Source of the DNA: Acidobacteriaceae bacterium
Lineage (GTDB): Bacteria > Acidobacteriota > Terriglobia > Terriglobales > SbA1
Length of the DNA stretch: 7,435 nucleotides
Direction: 5' to 3'
Assembly: GCA_003156615.1 (NCBI GenBank)
Contig: PMHI01000564.1
Coordinates: forward strand, 2,162-9,596
In this document: positions 1 to 6,579 of the stretch, one piece after another
Numbering within the stretch: position 1 is the stretch's first letter
How the letters are laid out: each line of letters begins with the position of its first letter
Notes under the pieces: model-generated
Seen by the model: only the letters and a program-made list of their open reading frames with translations
What the model was told of the DNA's origin: nothing
Databases searched by the model: none
Translations under genes and position numbers: made by a program

Positions 1-1029
1 CGGCCGTCGCGCGTCTTCAAGCTGGGCATGGCTTAACAGGAAAATAATGAGAGCTGCGGCAGCCAGAATCCAACCCACGGCAGCGGCACTCAGCAACGTG
101 CGCTTCTGCAAAACGCGGCGAGCGCGTATCTGGGCAGGGGCAGCCAGGTGACTGGAGGAGGCCTCCGCGATCCATCGCAATTGCAGCTTAAGGTCGTGTA
201 CCGTCTGGAAGCGCTCTTCTGGATCCTTAGCCAGGCAGGACTTTATGACCTGTTCGAGCGCGGGCGGCGACATGGGTTGCACCACTGAAATTGGCGGTGG
301 CTCCGAAGCTAGAATTGCCGCGACCAGGCTGGCCTGGCTTTTTCCGGCGAAGGCTCGCTTGCCGGTCGCCATTTCGTAAAGCACCGCTCCCAGCGCGAAA
401 ATGTCGGAGCGCGCGTCAGCTTCTTTCCCTTCCGTCTGCTCCGGAGACATGTACTGGAACGTGCCCACGATCATGCCGTGCGCCGTAAGCGGCTGATCGG
501 CCGACGGGCCTGAAATCGTCATGGTCAGACTGGAAGCCAGGGACGCACCCGCCGTCGCGGTCTTGGCAAGGCCGAAGTCCATCAGCTTCGTCGCGGTCTT
601 GGTGAGCATCACGTTTGCCGGCTTCAAGTCGCGATGCACCACGCCGCTCTTGTGCGCACGTTCGAGGCCCTCACAAATCTCAATCCCGTATTTCAGCACC
701 TGCTCGGTGGTTAACGGACCCTTCCGCAAGCGGTCGGCCAGCGTCTCCCCCTCCAGAAACTCCATGACCAGGAAATCGATGCCGTCCTGATGGCCGACAT
801 CGTGCAGAGTGCAGATGTTGGGATGGTTCAGAGAAGATATGGCTCGGGCTTCGCGGTCGAAACGTTGCTTGGCCTCGGGATTGTCAGAAAGATGACTGGG
901 CAGGATTTTGACCGCGACCGTGCGGTCAAGACGAGTATCCTTCGCTCGATACACTTCTCCCATGCCGCCGGCGCCAAGGGGAGATTGAATCTCATAGGGA
1001 CCGAGTTTCGTGCCAGAGTTGAGTGCCAT
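1..1029 (-). CDS. Membrane-anchored Hanks-type Ser/Thr protein kinase (C-terminus cut by window edge)
   Basis: The 343 visible codons run open to the left edge. Residues about 12-270 form a complete Hanks-type kinase domain: glycine-rich loop GAGGMGEVY (19-27), ATP-binding Lys41 in VAVKIL, probable alpha-C Glu60, catalytic loop HRDLKPAN (132-139), DFG (151-153), activation-loop end GTFQYMSPE (189-197) and the SDIFALGAVLYE segment of helix F. All key catalytic residues are present, so it should phosphorylate Ser/Thr on proteins. A juxtamembrane linker and one hydrophobic helix (about 311-333) follow, so the kinase faces the cytoplasm. The missing C-terminus would be extracytoplasmic; in acidobacterial relatives this part is often a beta-propeller or TPR sensor, but it cannot be seen here. 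The ATG at 1029 is chosen because it gives the family-typical start MALNSGTKLGPYEI. No Shine-Dalgarno precedes it. It is separated from the response regulator by 354 bp and has its own promoter candidate. The substrate is unknown. Confidence 0.96.
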   Translation of the reverse strand, partial: MALNSGTKLGPYEIQSPLGAGGMGEVYRAKDTRLDRTVAVKILPSHLSDNPEAKQRFDREARAISSLNHPNICTLHDVGHQDGIDFLVMEFLEGETLADRLRKGPLTTEQVLKYGIEICEGLERAHKSGVVHRDLKPANVMLTKTATKLMDFGLAKTATAGASLASSLTMTISGPSADQPLTAHGMIVGTFQYMSPEQTEGKEADARSDIFALGAVLYEMATGKRAFAGKSQASLVAAILASEPPPISVVQPMSPPALEQVIKSCLAKDPEERFQTVHDLKLQLRWIAEASSSHLAAPAQIRARRVLQKRTLLSAAAVGWILAAAALIIFLLSHAQLEDARRP

Positions 1030-1040
1030 GGGCGCGCACA

Positions 1041-1068
1041 ATTATAGCCTGACCAGAAGCGCGCGCAA
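1041..1068 (-). promoter_or_regulatory. Candidate promoter of the Ser/Thr kinase
   Basis: On the minus strand a perfect TATAAT (1046-1041) lies 16 nt downstream of a weak TTGCGC -35 match (1068-1063). Transcription would start near 1034-1035, leaving only about 5 nt before the ATG at 1029. The absence of a Shine-Dalgarno sequence agrees with a near-leaderless mRNA. The -10 match is strong and the -35 poor, so this remains a prediction. Confidence 0.5.
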
Positions 1069-1329
1069 TGAGCGATGGTTTGCGTGGGAGTCACCTCGGA
1101 CGAACCGATCACTGCTGTCCTCCCAACTCGAGCGTTTGAGTTTTGTCAGAATCTGGGGTGCTCGGCTAATCTCCAGGACCGCATAGGGAACGACGTCGAT
1201 GTGAGGTCGATTGCCGGCTCCGTGGTGCTCTAGGACTGCACGTTGTCCTGATACACCGCTACTTGCGACGGAGGACGAGTGGGAAGCAGTCCGACCACAG
1301 CAACTGTCCAATTGTGGGAGGCGCCTTGA

Positions 1330-1348
1330 GCGGCCCGAAAACCGCCGC
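1330..1348 (-). terminator. Possible hairpin downstream of the response regulator
   Basis: A perfect 5-bp all-GC inverted repeat (GCGGC 1330-1334 / GCCGC 1344-1348) with a 9-nt loop lies 36 nt beyond the stop codon of the two-component operon. No U-tract follows on the minus strand, so it is not a classical intrinsic terminator. It could be a 3' end stabiliser or chance structure in GC-rich DNA. Confidence 0.2.
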
Positions 1349-1383
1349 AGCACGATGCTAACGGACTTCCTGGCGACAGGCCA

Positions 1384-2040
1384 TCAGATCTGATCTCGAT
1401 GCTGTTCGAGGACGATACGCACTAATTGACTGCGCGTCCGCACGCCGGTCTTTGAAAACAGTTGCTGAAGGGTAGCTTTGACCGAGCTCTCCGACACGCC
1501 GATTCGCACCGCAATCTCTTTATTCGCAAGCCCCTCGAACACACAGGACAGCACCTGCTGTTCCCGCTGCGTAAATGGCCGGGTTCGATTGTCCTGTTGG
1601 TTTCCGACCTTAGTCCTGAGGGCGGTTTGCAGTTGCTCCTGGTCAAGCCACACCTTGCCCGCCATCACGTCACGAATGGCTTGGGCCAGCAATGCGGCAG
1701 AGTCGTGTTTTCGAAACACTCCAGAAATCCCAGACCGGATCAATTCCGCGGCTACCCCTGTATCCACACCTGCTGTCACAACGAGAACTTTTCCCTGGAA
1801 CCCCTGCTCCTTTGCCAACCGGAGAAACTGCCGGCCATCGCTCTCGCCCAGGTCGAAATCAAGCAGCACGACGTCGATCGCCTTACGCCGCAGAATCTCG
1901 AGACCCTCTCCAATGGTGCCGCAGTGGGCAGTGACCTCGAATCCGGGCTCCGCAGCCAGGAGCCGGCTCGCACTCTCTCGAAACAAGGTGTGATCGTCTA
2001 ACAACAGAATGTGAACTGCGCCCGCCGCAGTTTCAGCCAT
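1384..2040 (-). CDS. Two-component response regulator, NarL/FixJ (REC-LuxR HTH) type
   Basis: A 218-residue protein of the usual length for the NarL/FixJ family. An N-terminal receiver domain (about 9-125) shows the acidic pair Asp15-Asp16, phospho-acceptor Asp61 in VVLLDFDLGESDG, conserved Thr89 and Lys111. A C-terminal LuxR-type helix-turn-helix (about 150-212) carries FTQREQQVLSCVFEGLANKEIA followed closely by VSESSVKATL, so it should bind DNA and control transcription when phosphorylated. The reading frame is open further upstream to 2283, but the ATG at 2040 is preferred. It begins just before the receiver fold, has a GAGGTGG ribosome-binding site, and overlaps the end of the histidine kinase gene by 8 nt, whereas the longer version would be an unrelated Arg-rich tail inside the kinase gene. 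Its partner is almost surely that kinase. Target genes are unknown; the divergent permease operon is one guess. Confidence 0.95.
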   Translation of the reverse strand: MAETAAGAVHILLLDDHTLFRESASRLLAAEPGFEVTAHCGTIGEGLEILRRKAIDVVLLDFDLGESDGRQFLRLAKEQGFQGKVLVVTAGVDTGVAAELIRSGISGVFRKHDSAALLAQAIRDVMAGKVWLDQEQLQTALRTKVGNQQDNRTRPFTQREQQVLSCVFEGLANKEIAVRIGVSESSVKATLQQLFSKTGVRTRSQLVRIVLEQHRDQI

Positions 2041-3436
2041 TTGCCACCTCGTCCTGTGCCACACCCAGGGGTAAGACCACGGCGAAGCAGCAGCCTTCCG
2101 TTCTCGGCTCGTAAGAAAGTTCTCCTCCAAAGCTGCGCATGATTGCCTTCGAAACATAGAGTCCCAGACCGCTGGACTCCGCGCCACGCTGAAATGGTCG
2201 GAAGAGGTTTTCCGGCGAAGCGACGCCAGTTCCTGTGTCTTCAAATCGGATCGCGACCGTCCTTTCCTGCTGTCGCGCTGCAATTCGAAGCCGCTTCACC
2301 CCGCTGGACGCCATGGCCCTCAGACTGTTCTTGGCCAGATTTAGAAAAACCTGAATGAGCCCATATCGGTCAGCCCAAACCAAAGGCAAGGATTCCTGAA
2401 TATCCCACTGCATCTCGATCTCTGATTCGTGATAGGCGGTTTCAATCAGTACCCGGAATTCGTCCAGCACAGACGTAAGCTCAACCACCTCGCCATTCTG
2501 AGCCGTGGTCGAACCCAGTTCGAGAGCTGATACTCTTTCGAGGCTCTGGATCAAGCTCCCCAAGCCCTTGAAGTCCTCGTTAGACTCGATCTCCTTCACT
2601 CGGGAGAGGTTCTTATGCACGACCAGTACTGCCCCGCAAAGGTTCCGAATTTCGTGGGCCACGGCGCTCATCAGAATTCTCGTGTTTTTCAAGAGATAGT
2701 CTAGGCTGAGGTCCTCGCGATTGCGCAGGTCCTCAGAAAGATCCACAATGATGGCCGCCAGGCGAGGGCCGGAGATTGTGGCGTAGGTCGAAAACCAAAC
2801 ACCGGCCAGGAAGATTTCTCCGTCGCTCCTTTGTCCCGTGCACTGCAGAGTCGTCCGAAATACTCGCGGCTGTTGGGTTTTGAGAACTGTTCGTAAGGCT
2901 GGGAGATAAGAATTGATTTGCTGGCCTGGCAAAGGCTCGCCTGCAGGAGCGAGCAAGTGCTGAGCGGCCTCATTTGCCAGTAGAACCTTGCCGACGGAAT
3001 CAATGGTGACGATCGCAGCTGGACTGCTTTCGATGAGCGAACGCAATTGCTCCTCGGCGTCCTCGCGTAGCTTGATCTGGCCTTCCAGTTCTTCGACGTG
3101 CTTCATCGTAATCTGACGATTGCGGATCAACTCTGAAATGAACAGTCCGGTACCAACAAACCCTGCCGAGCTGAACAGCAAGCGGATTACAGCTTCATTC
3201 TCCGGTAAATTGCTGAACGCTTCCTGCAAAACTGCACAAACCAGCGCAACCCCGAAGATTTGAGTTCTCGACAGGAACCCGCCGAGAATCATGATGGGAA
3301 ACAGGTAAAGGAACCCCAACGAGATATAGGGCTTGGTCGCCCAGTCCGCCACCGCGATCGCTGCAATCAAGACACCGGCAAGGACAATCAGCCTAATGCG
3401 GTTCGCCGACGCGTAAATGGACAGAGGGTCTTTCAC
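2033..3436 (-). CDS. Membrane-bound PAS sensor histidine kinase
   Basis: A 467-residue sensor kinase. Four hydrophobic helices (about 13-33, 38-56, 59-77, 82-104) with very short loops form an N-terminal membrane sensor. A charged coiled-coil-like linker (105-133) leads to a PAS domain (about 133-235). The dimerisation/phospho-acceptor box is AVAHEIRNLCGAV with His261. The ATPase domain shows an N-box (FLNLAKNSLRAM, Asn366/Asn370), G1 box EDTGTGV (399-405) and G2 box SSGLGLYVSKAI. All catalytic elements are present, but the usual proline of HEIRNP is Leu266. The start is a GTG; an in-frame stop lies a short way upstream and no other start codon lies between, so this is the longest form possible, though no clear ribosome-binding site is seen. 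It is first in an operon with the response regulator, which it should phosphorylate. The signal is unknown; the ligand of PAS or of the membrane helices cannot be read from sequence. Confidence 0.95.
   Translation of the reverse strand: MKDPLSIYASANRIRLIVLAGVLIAAIAVADWATKPYISLGFLYLFPIMILGGFLSRTQIFGVALVCAVLQEAFSNLPENEAVIRLLFSSAGFVGTGLFISELIRNRQITMKHVEELEGQIKLREDAEEQLRSLIESSPAAIVTIDSVGKVLLANEAAQHLLAPAGEPLPGQQINSYLPALRTVLKTQQPRVFRTTLQCTGQRSDGEIFLAGVWFSTYATISGPRLAAIIVDLSEDLRNREDLSLDYLLKNTRILMSAVAHEIRNLCGAVLVVHKNLSRVKEIESNEDFKGLGSLIQSLERVSALELGSTTAQNGEVVELTSVLDEFRVLIETAYHESEIEMQWDIQESLPLVWADRYGLIQVFLNLAKNSLRAMASSGVKRLRIAARQQERTVAIRFEDTGTGVASPENLFRPFQRGAESSGLGLYVSKAIMRSFGGELSYEPRTEGCCFAVVLPLGVAQDEVANG
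2044..2050 (-). promoter_or_regulatory. Ribosome-binding site deciding the response regulator start
   Basis: GAGGTGG on the minus strand lies 3 nt before the ATG at 2040 (about 6 nt if measured from GAGG). It sits inside the last codons of the histidine kinase gene, whose TGA stop is at 2035-2033. This supports the 2040 start over the longer open frame and suggests translational coupling of kinase and regulator. Confidence 0.75.
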
Positions 3437-3477
3437 AGCGGTGCGTAGATGAGCAGTCTGGGCCTTTTCACGGCCAT
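3433..3477 (-). other. Possible 14-codon upstream ORF overlapping the histidine kinase start
   Basis: An ATG at 3477 opens a short frame encoding MAVKRPRLLIYAPL. Its TGA stop (3435-3433) overlaps the GTG start of the histidine kinase in a GTGA arrangement. Such overlap can couple translation, which would help a kinase start that lacks its own ribosome-binding site. No Shine-Dalgarno is visible for this short frame either, and a frame this short arises easily by chance. Confidence 0.2.
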
Positions 3478-3552
3478 TCTAAGGGTGCGCCATCTTCGCA
3501 CGCCACAGCCTCAGGCGTTCATAACAAAATCAATACTGTAATGGACAACCTG

Positions 3553-3575
3553 GCTCTTCCGCTTTTTGCGGGAGC
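3553..3575. repeat. Inverted repeat in the divergent control region
   Basis: CTTCCGC (3556-3562) and GCGGGAG (3568-3574) pair over 7 bp, including one G-T wobble, around a TTTTT loop. Alternatively GCTC/GAGC and CCGC/GCGG pair with a TT bulge. There is no T-run after the stem in either direction, so it is not an intrinsic terminator. It lies about 117 bp upstream of the histidine kinase start and could be an operator or a leader-RNA structure. Confidence 0.35.
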
Positions 3576-3932
3576 TGACAAGCAATATTATGGCTCAGCT
3601 ATCAGACTACCTGGGTCATTTTCGGAGTGTAGGGGGGGCACTCGTTGCAAGCGCCGAAGATCCGGGGGGATTTTACCGGCTTGACGGCACATGCGTACGC
3701 GGCCGTAAATGGTACAACGTGCTACTCGCAATTACCCTAGTTCTATGTGAGTTATGGACCGCTTGAGGTTGGTTGCGGGTGGTGGATTTTAACCACCGAC
3801 CCTTTGGGGTTACGAGAATGGAGGTCGGCAGGCCATGCAAAAGGGAGCAACTAACAACGAACTCCAATAAAATCCGCAACGCACCGCTCCATTTTAGGTT
3901 GCTTTTGGCAGTGCGAGACAGTCCGTCATTCG

Positions 3933-3961
3933 TTGACCAGCGGATACCGCATCCTTATCAT
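3933..3961 (+). promoter_or_regulatory. Sigma70-like promoter of the permease-aminotransferase operon
   Basis: TTGACC (3933-3938) and TATCAT (3956-3961) each match the consensus hexamer at five of six positions and are separated by the optimal 17 bp. Transcription would start near 3968, giving a leader of about 44 nt before the ATG at 4012. This is the best promoter match in the window. Confidence 0.65.
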
Positions 3962-4011
3962 CGTGACTTTGGGCACAGTAGAGGGCAAGGGCGATTCAAG
4001 CAGCTTCCAGC

Positions 4012-5409
4012 ATGTCCGTAAGCAAAGACCATAAAGCCGACAACGTGATTGACTTTCCGAGCGCCAACCATGTATCCGCTCCTAAGCCAAACCTGGCGCG
4101 TCAGCTTGGGCTGTTCGACGCCACCATGCTGGTCATGGGCGGCATCGTCGGTTCCGGCATATTCATAAACCCCTACGTGGTGGCGCAACAGGTTCATACC
4201 CCAGCGTTGATCCTTGGAGCCTGGATTTTTGGCGGGGTTGTTGGAGTGGGCGGCGCCTTTATATGGGCCGAACTGGCGGCCACGCTGCCCGAAGTGGGAG
4301 GTCAGTACGCTTACCTGCGCGAAGCCTATCACCCAGCGGTAGCATTTCTGTATGGATGGGTGTTGCTGCTTGTGATCCAGACCGGAGGCATGGCGGCTGT
4401 ATCGATCACCTTCGCGCGCTACTTTCTCGAGCTTACCGGCGCACACGCGCCGGACTGGATCGTGGCGACGGCAGCGCTTGCTACCCTGACGCTCATCAAC
4501 TGCCTCGGCGTAAGAACCGGCGGACGGACGCAGAGCGCGCTTATGGTAATGAAAATCGTCGCCATTTCTGCCCTGGTGACCGCCGGGCTGACCTTGACCG
4601 GCAAGCATGTGACCATAACGACCGCAGCTGAGCGGGAGTGGTCGCTGACATCGTTCGGCGCAGCTATGGTGCCGGTGCTATTCGCCTACGGAGGATGGCA
4701 GACGGCGAACTTCCTCGCGGCAGAAGTGAAGGAGCCAGAGAAAAACCTGCCCCGAGGCCTACTGCTCGGCGTTCTGGGCGTAGTGGTGTTGTACATCGGT
4801 GTGAACTGGGTGTGCCTGCGCTCGCTCGGACCGCTGGCGCTGGCTGCGACTACCACCCCAGCCACCGCCGTGATGCGGATGGCATTGGGCCAGCGGGGTG
4901 CGACGTTCATTGCGGCGGCGATCGCCATCTCGACTCTAGGGTTTCTAAGCCAGTCGATCTTGACTGGACCTCGCGTGTACTTCGCCATGGCCGATGACGG
5001 CCTGTTCTTCCGCGCCATCGCGTGGCTGAGTCCACGCACACGCGTACCCGTAGTTGCTATTGTCCTGCAAAGCGTGTGGACGATTGTAATCGCGCTCTCG
5101 GGCCGCTATGAGCAAATTTTGAATTACGTCATTGCCATGGATTTTCTATTTTTCGGGCTGACTGCTACAACGATCTTCGTGTTCCGTCGGCGGGCCGCGC
5201 GCGGCGAGATGAATGCGAGTCACGGTTATCGTATGCCGGGGCACCCGGTGAGCACCGTGATATTTGTCGCGATATGCTGGTGGGTCGTTGCGAATACGAT
5301 CTACCGCTATCCTCGGAACAGCCTCATCGGTTTCGTTCTACTGCTGGCGGGCATTCCCGTGTACTTTTTTTGGAGCCTGCGGGCACAGTCGCGATCTGCG
5401 GATTCGTAA
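4012..5409 (+). CDS. APC-superfamily amino acid permease, 12 transmembrane helices
   Basis: A 465-residue integral membrane protein with about 12 hydrophobic segments (roughly 35-57, 65-87, 108-137, 148-167, 175-195, 213-235, 249-270, 298-318, 345-363, 370-392, 412-430, 437-455), the standard fold and length of APC permeases. The unwound first helix carries GGIVGSGIF (43-51), whose glycines normally contact the amino acid backbone. Helix 6 carries FAYGGWQ (224-230), followed by the conserved EVKEPEKNLPRG loop (238-249). These features fit a LAT-like or related amino acid/polyamine/organocation transporter of the inner membrane. The exact substrate and whether it works by symport or exchange cannot be told. 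A polar 30-residue N-terminal tail precedes helix 1. The ATG lacks a strong ribosome-binding site. The next gene is an aminotransferase 56 nt downstream, suggesting uptake coupled to amino acid use. Confidence 0.95.
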   Translation: MSVSKDHKADNVIDFPSANHVSAPKPNLARQLGLFDATMLVMGGIVGSGIFINPYVVAQQVHTPALILGAWIFGGVVGVGGAFIWAELAATLPEVGGQYAYLREAYHPAVAFLYGWVLLLVIQTGGMAAVSITFARYFLELTGAHAPDWIVATAALATLTLINCLGVRTGGRTQSALMVMKIVAISALVTAGLTLTGKHVTITTAAEREWSLTSFGAAMVPVLFAYGGWQTANFLAAEVKEPEKNLPRGLLLGVLGVVVLYIGVNWVCLRSLGPLALAATTTPATAVMRMALGQRGATFIAAAIAISTLGFLSQSILTGPRVYFAMADDGLFFRAIAWLSPRTRVPVVAIVLQSVWTIVIALSGRYEQILNYVIAMDFLFFGLTATTIFVFRRRAARGEMNASHGYRMPGHPVSTVIFVAICWWVVANTIYRYPRNSLIGFVLLLAGIPVYFFWSLRAQSRSADS

Positions 5410-5455
5410 TCGGGTTTTTCTGCGATCACTCTTTAAAATCATTTTCTGCAGGAGT

Positions 5456-5459
5456 GGAG
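5456..5459 (+). promoter_or_regulatory. Ribosome-binding site deciding the aminotransferase start
   Basis: GGAG lies 6 nt before the ATG at 5466. The same reading frame is open back to 5274, inside the permease gene, and an in-frame GTG exists at 5454, but neither fits the aminotransferase family start. A second AGGAG at 5450-5454 is 11 nt from the ATG. Confidence 0.7.
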
Positions 5460-5465
5460 CAAGAG

Positions 5466-6566
5466 ATGAATGATTTGCGGCCGGATGCAGTTTCGCGCTA
5501 TCTGGCGTGGGCCAAGCTGCACTCCAGTGCGCGCTTCAACCTGGCGTCCAGTGGGGTCTTTGACTATCCGCTGGCTGAATTGCCGGTCCACATCGAGGAC
5601 TTCGAGATTGGCGGGACAGGACCCTACGGTTATCCACCGCTGATGGACCGGTTGGCCGCAAAGGCGGGCATACCTCAGGAAAGCGTCGTCTACACCCTCG
5701 GTACATCCATGGCCAACTTCGTGGCACTCACGGCACTCGTCCACCGAGGAGACGAGGTACTGATTGAGCGGCCGACGTACGACCCGCTGCTGACTATTCT
5801 CGATCACATTGGGGCCAAGGTATGCCGCTTCGAACGTCTCGCGGAAAAGGGATTCAAACTAGGACTGGGAGAACTCGAGCGTAAACTCACGCCCCAAACG
5901 CGTCTGGTGATTCTCTGCAACCTTCACAACCCAAGCAGCGCCTTTACCGATGAGGGCACTATGCGGCAGGCGGGCGCGATGGCGGCCAGGGTTGGAGCGC
6001 GCGTCCTGGTGGACGAGGTGTACCTTGAGAGCCTGTTCGACCAGCCCTGGCGTTCTGCGTTTCATCTGGGAGCGAATTTCGTTGTGACCAGTAGCCTGAC
6101 CAAGGCGTATGGGCTGAGCGGCATTCGCTGTGGATGGATTCTGGCTCAGCCGGACGTGGTGCAGCGCATGTGGCAGGTCGTTGATTTCACCTACGGAAGC
6201 CCAGTGCATCCCGCCGAACTCCTCGCAGTGACTGTCCTCGACAATCTCGATCGCGTGCGCAATCGCGCCCGCGCGCTGCTGGAAATGAATCGCGTGCTGG
6301 TTAACGAATTCCTGGCTAGCCATCCGGACCTCGATTGTGAGCCCAGCCGCTTTGGCACTACAGTGTTTCCGCGGCTAAAATTGGGACGTACCGAAGAATT
6401 TGTGGAGATTCTGCGGGAGCAGTTTGAGACCAGTGTAGTGCCAGGAGAATTTTTCGAGCAACTACAACACTTCCGAATTGGTTTTGGCGGAGCTACAGAG
6501 ACTGTGCGCGGTGGACTGGAGCGGCTGAACGCCGCACTCGAAGCATTCCAGCAGCGATCCCGCTAG
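5466..6566 (+). CDS. PLP-dependent class I/II aminotransferase
   Basis: A 366-residue protein of fold-type I, close to the usual length of the family. Visible landmarks are the substrate-side GGTGPYGYPPL (49-59), GTSMAN of the phosphate cup (79-84), Tyr105 after ERPT, NLHNPSSA (152-159, Asn155 contacting PLP), DEVY (183-186, Asp183 for the pyridine nitrogen), Schiff-base Lys213 in SSLTKAYGLSG, the Arg221 that binds PLP phosphate in SGIRCGW, and Arg337 in FRIGFGG for the substrate carboxylate. A complete active site is therefore present; it should transfer an amino group between an amino acid and a 2-oxo acid in the cytoplasm. The usual NPxNPTG wording is altered to NLHNPSSA. Substrate specificity is not readable, and a lyase or decarboxylase activity of the same fold cannot be excluded. 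It follows the permease by 56 nt without a terminator, so cotranscription is likely. Confidence 0.93.
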   Translation: MNDLRPDAVSRYLAWAKLHSSARFNLASSGVFDYPLAELPVHIEDFEIGGTGPYGYPPLMDRLAAKAGIPQESVVYTLGTSMANFVALTALVHRGDEVLIERPTYDPLLTILDHIGAKVCRFERLAEKGFKLGLGELERKLTPQTRLVILCNLHNPSSAFTDEGTMRQAGAMAARVGARVLVDEVYLESLFDQPWRSAFHLGANFVVTSSLTKAYGLSGIRCGWILAQPDVVQRMWQVVDFTYGSPVHPAELLAVTVLDNLDRVRNRARALLEMNRVLVNEFLASHPDLDCEPSRFGTTVFPRLKLGRTEEFVEILREQFETSVVPGEFFEQLQHFRIGFGGATETVRGGLERLNAALEAFQQRSR

Positions 6567-6579
6567 GGAGAATCAGCTG

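Larger units (their letters stand above)
1030..1383. other. Intergenic region without a convincing gene
   Basis: This 354-bp gap separates the response regulator stop from the kinase start. It contains the kinase promoter candidate at its left end and a GC-rich inverted repeat near the regulator stop. A 103-codon minus-strand reading frame with a GTG start (1353-1042) exists, but it has no ribosome-binding site, no recognisable motif, low-complexity Ser/Arg-rich content and no clear codon bias, so I do not call it. A second weak inverted repeat (AACTC at 1125-1129, GAGTT at 1138-1142, then a few T) reads as a terminator only on the plus strand, where no gene ends. Confidence 0.6.
3437..4011. 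other. Divergent intergenic region between sensor kinase and permease
   Basis: This 575-bp region separates two divergent operons and must hold both control regions. The permease promoter is clear at 3933-3961. For the kinase only a weak minus-strand match is seen: TTGTCC at 3548-3543 with TATGAA 19 nt further on. Inverted repeats lie at 3553-3575 and 3781-3797 (GGTGG, 7-nt loop, CCACC). Short open frames at 3541-3675, 3566-3766 and 3773-4021 (plus strand) have no ribosome-binding site, no recognisable motif and mostly TTG starts, so they are not called. A frame at 3835-3870 has a GGAGGT about 10 nt upstream but only 11 codons. The length is large for two promoters alone and could also contain an unrecognised small RNA. 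Confidence 0.55.

Noticed and set aside
1042..1353. 103-codon minus-strand reading frame between regulator and Ser/Thr kinase
   Set aside because: It has a GTG start, no ribosome-binding site, no recognisable domain, Ser/Arg-rich composition and no clear codon bias. Its stop overlaps the kinase TATAAT box.
1462..2001. 179- and 171-codon plus-strand frames opposite the response regulator
   Set aside because: They are antisense to a protein with intact REC and LuxR motifs and have no recognisable domain of their own.
2041..2283. N-terminal extension of the response regulator (open frame to 2283)
   Set aside because: The extra 81 residues are Arg/Ser-rich, lie in another frame of the histidine kinase gene and precede a normal receiver-domain start with its own ribosome-binding site.
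3541..3675. 44-codon plus-strand frame in the divergent region
   Set aside because: It has an ATG start but no ribosome-binding site, no family resemblance and no promoter match.
3566..3766. 66-codon plus-strand frame with a hydrophobic C-terminal stretch
   Set aside because: It starts with TTG, and the internal ATG at 3590 has only a GGGAG about 16 nt away. The hydrophobic tail alone is not evidence for a small membrane protein.
3773..4021. 82-codon plus-strand frame running into the permease start
   Set aside because: It starts with TTG, has no ribosome-binding site or motif, and the permease promoter lies inside it.
3958..4608. 216-codon minus-strand frame opposite the permease start
   Set aside because: It is the antisense shadow of a well-supported membrane protein, with Gly/His/Arg-rich composition and no motif.
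5400..5418. Possible terminator between permease and aminotransferase (GATT-CGT-AATC then TTTTT)
   Set aside because: The stem is only 4 bp, AT-rich, with a 3-nt loop and a GGG spacer before the T-run. It is too weak to terminate.
5274..5465. N-terminal extension of the aminotransferase
   Set aside because: It overlaps the end of the permease gene in another frame and has no family similarity. The ATG at 5466 has a GGAG 6 nt upstream.
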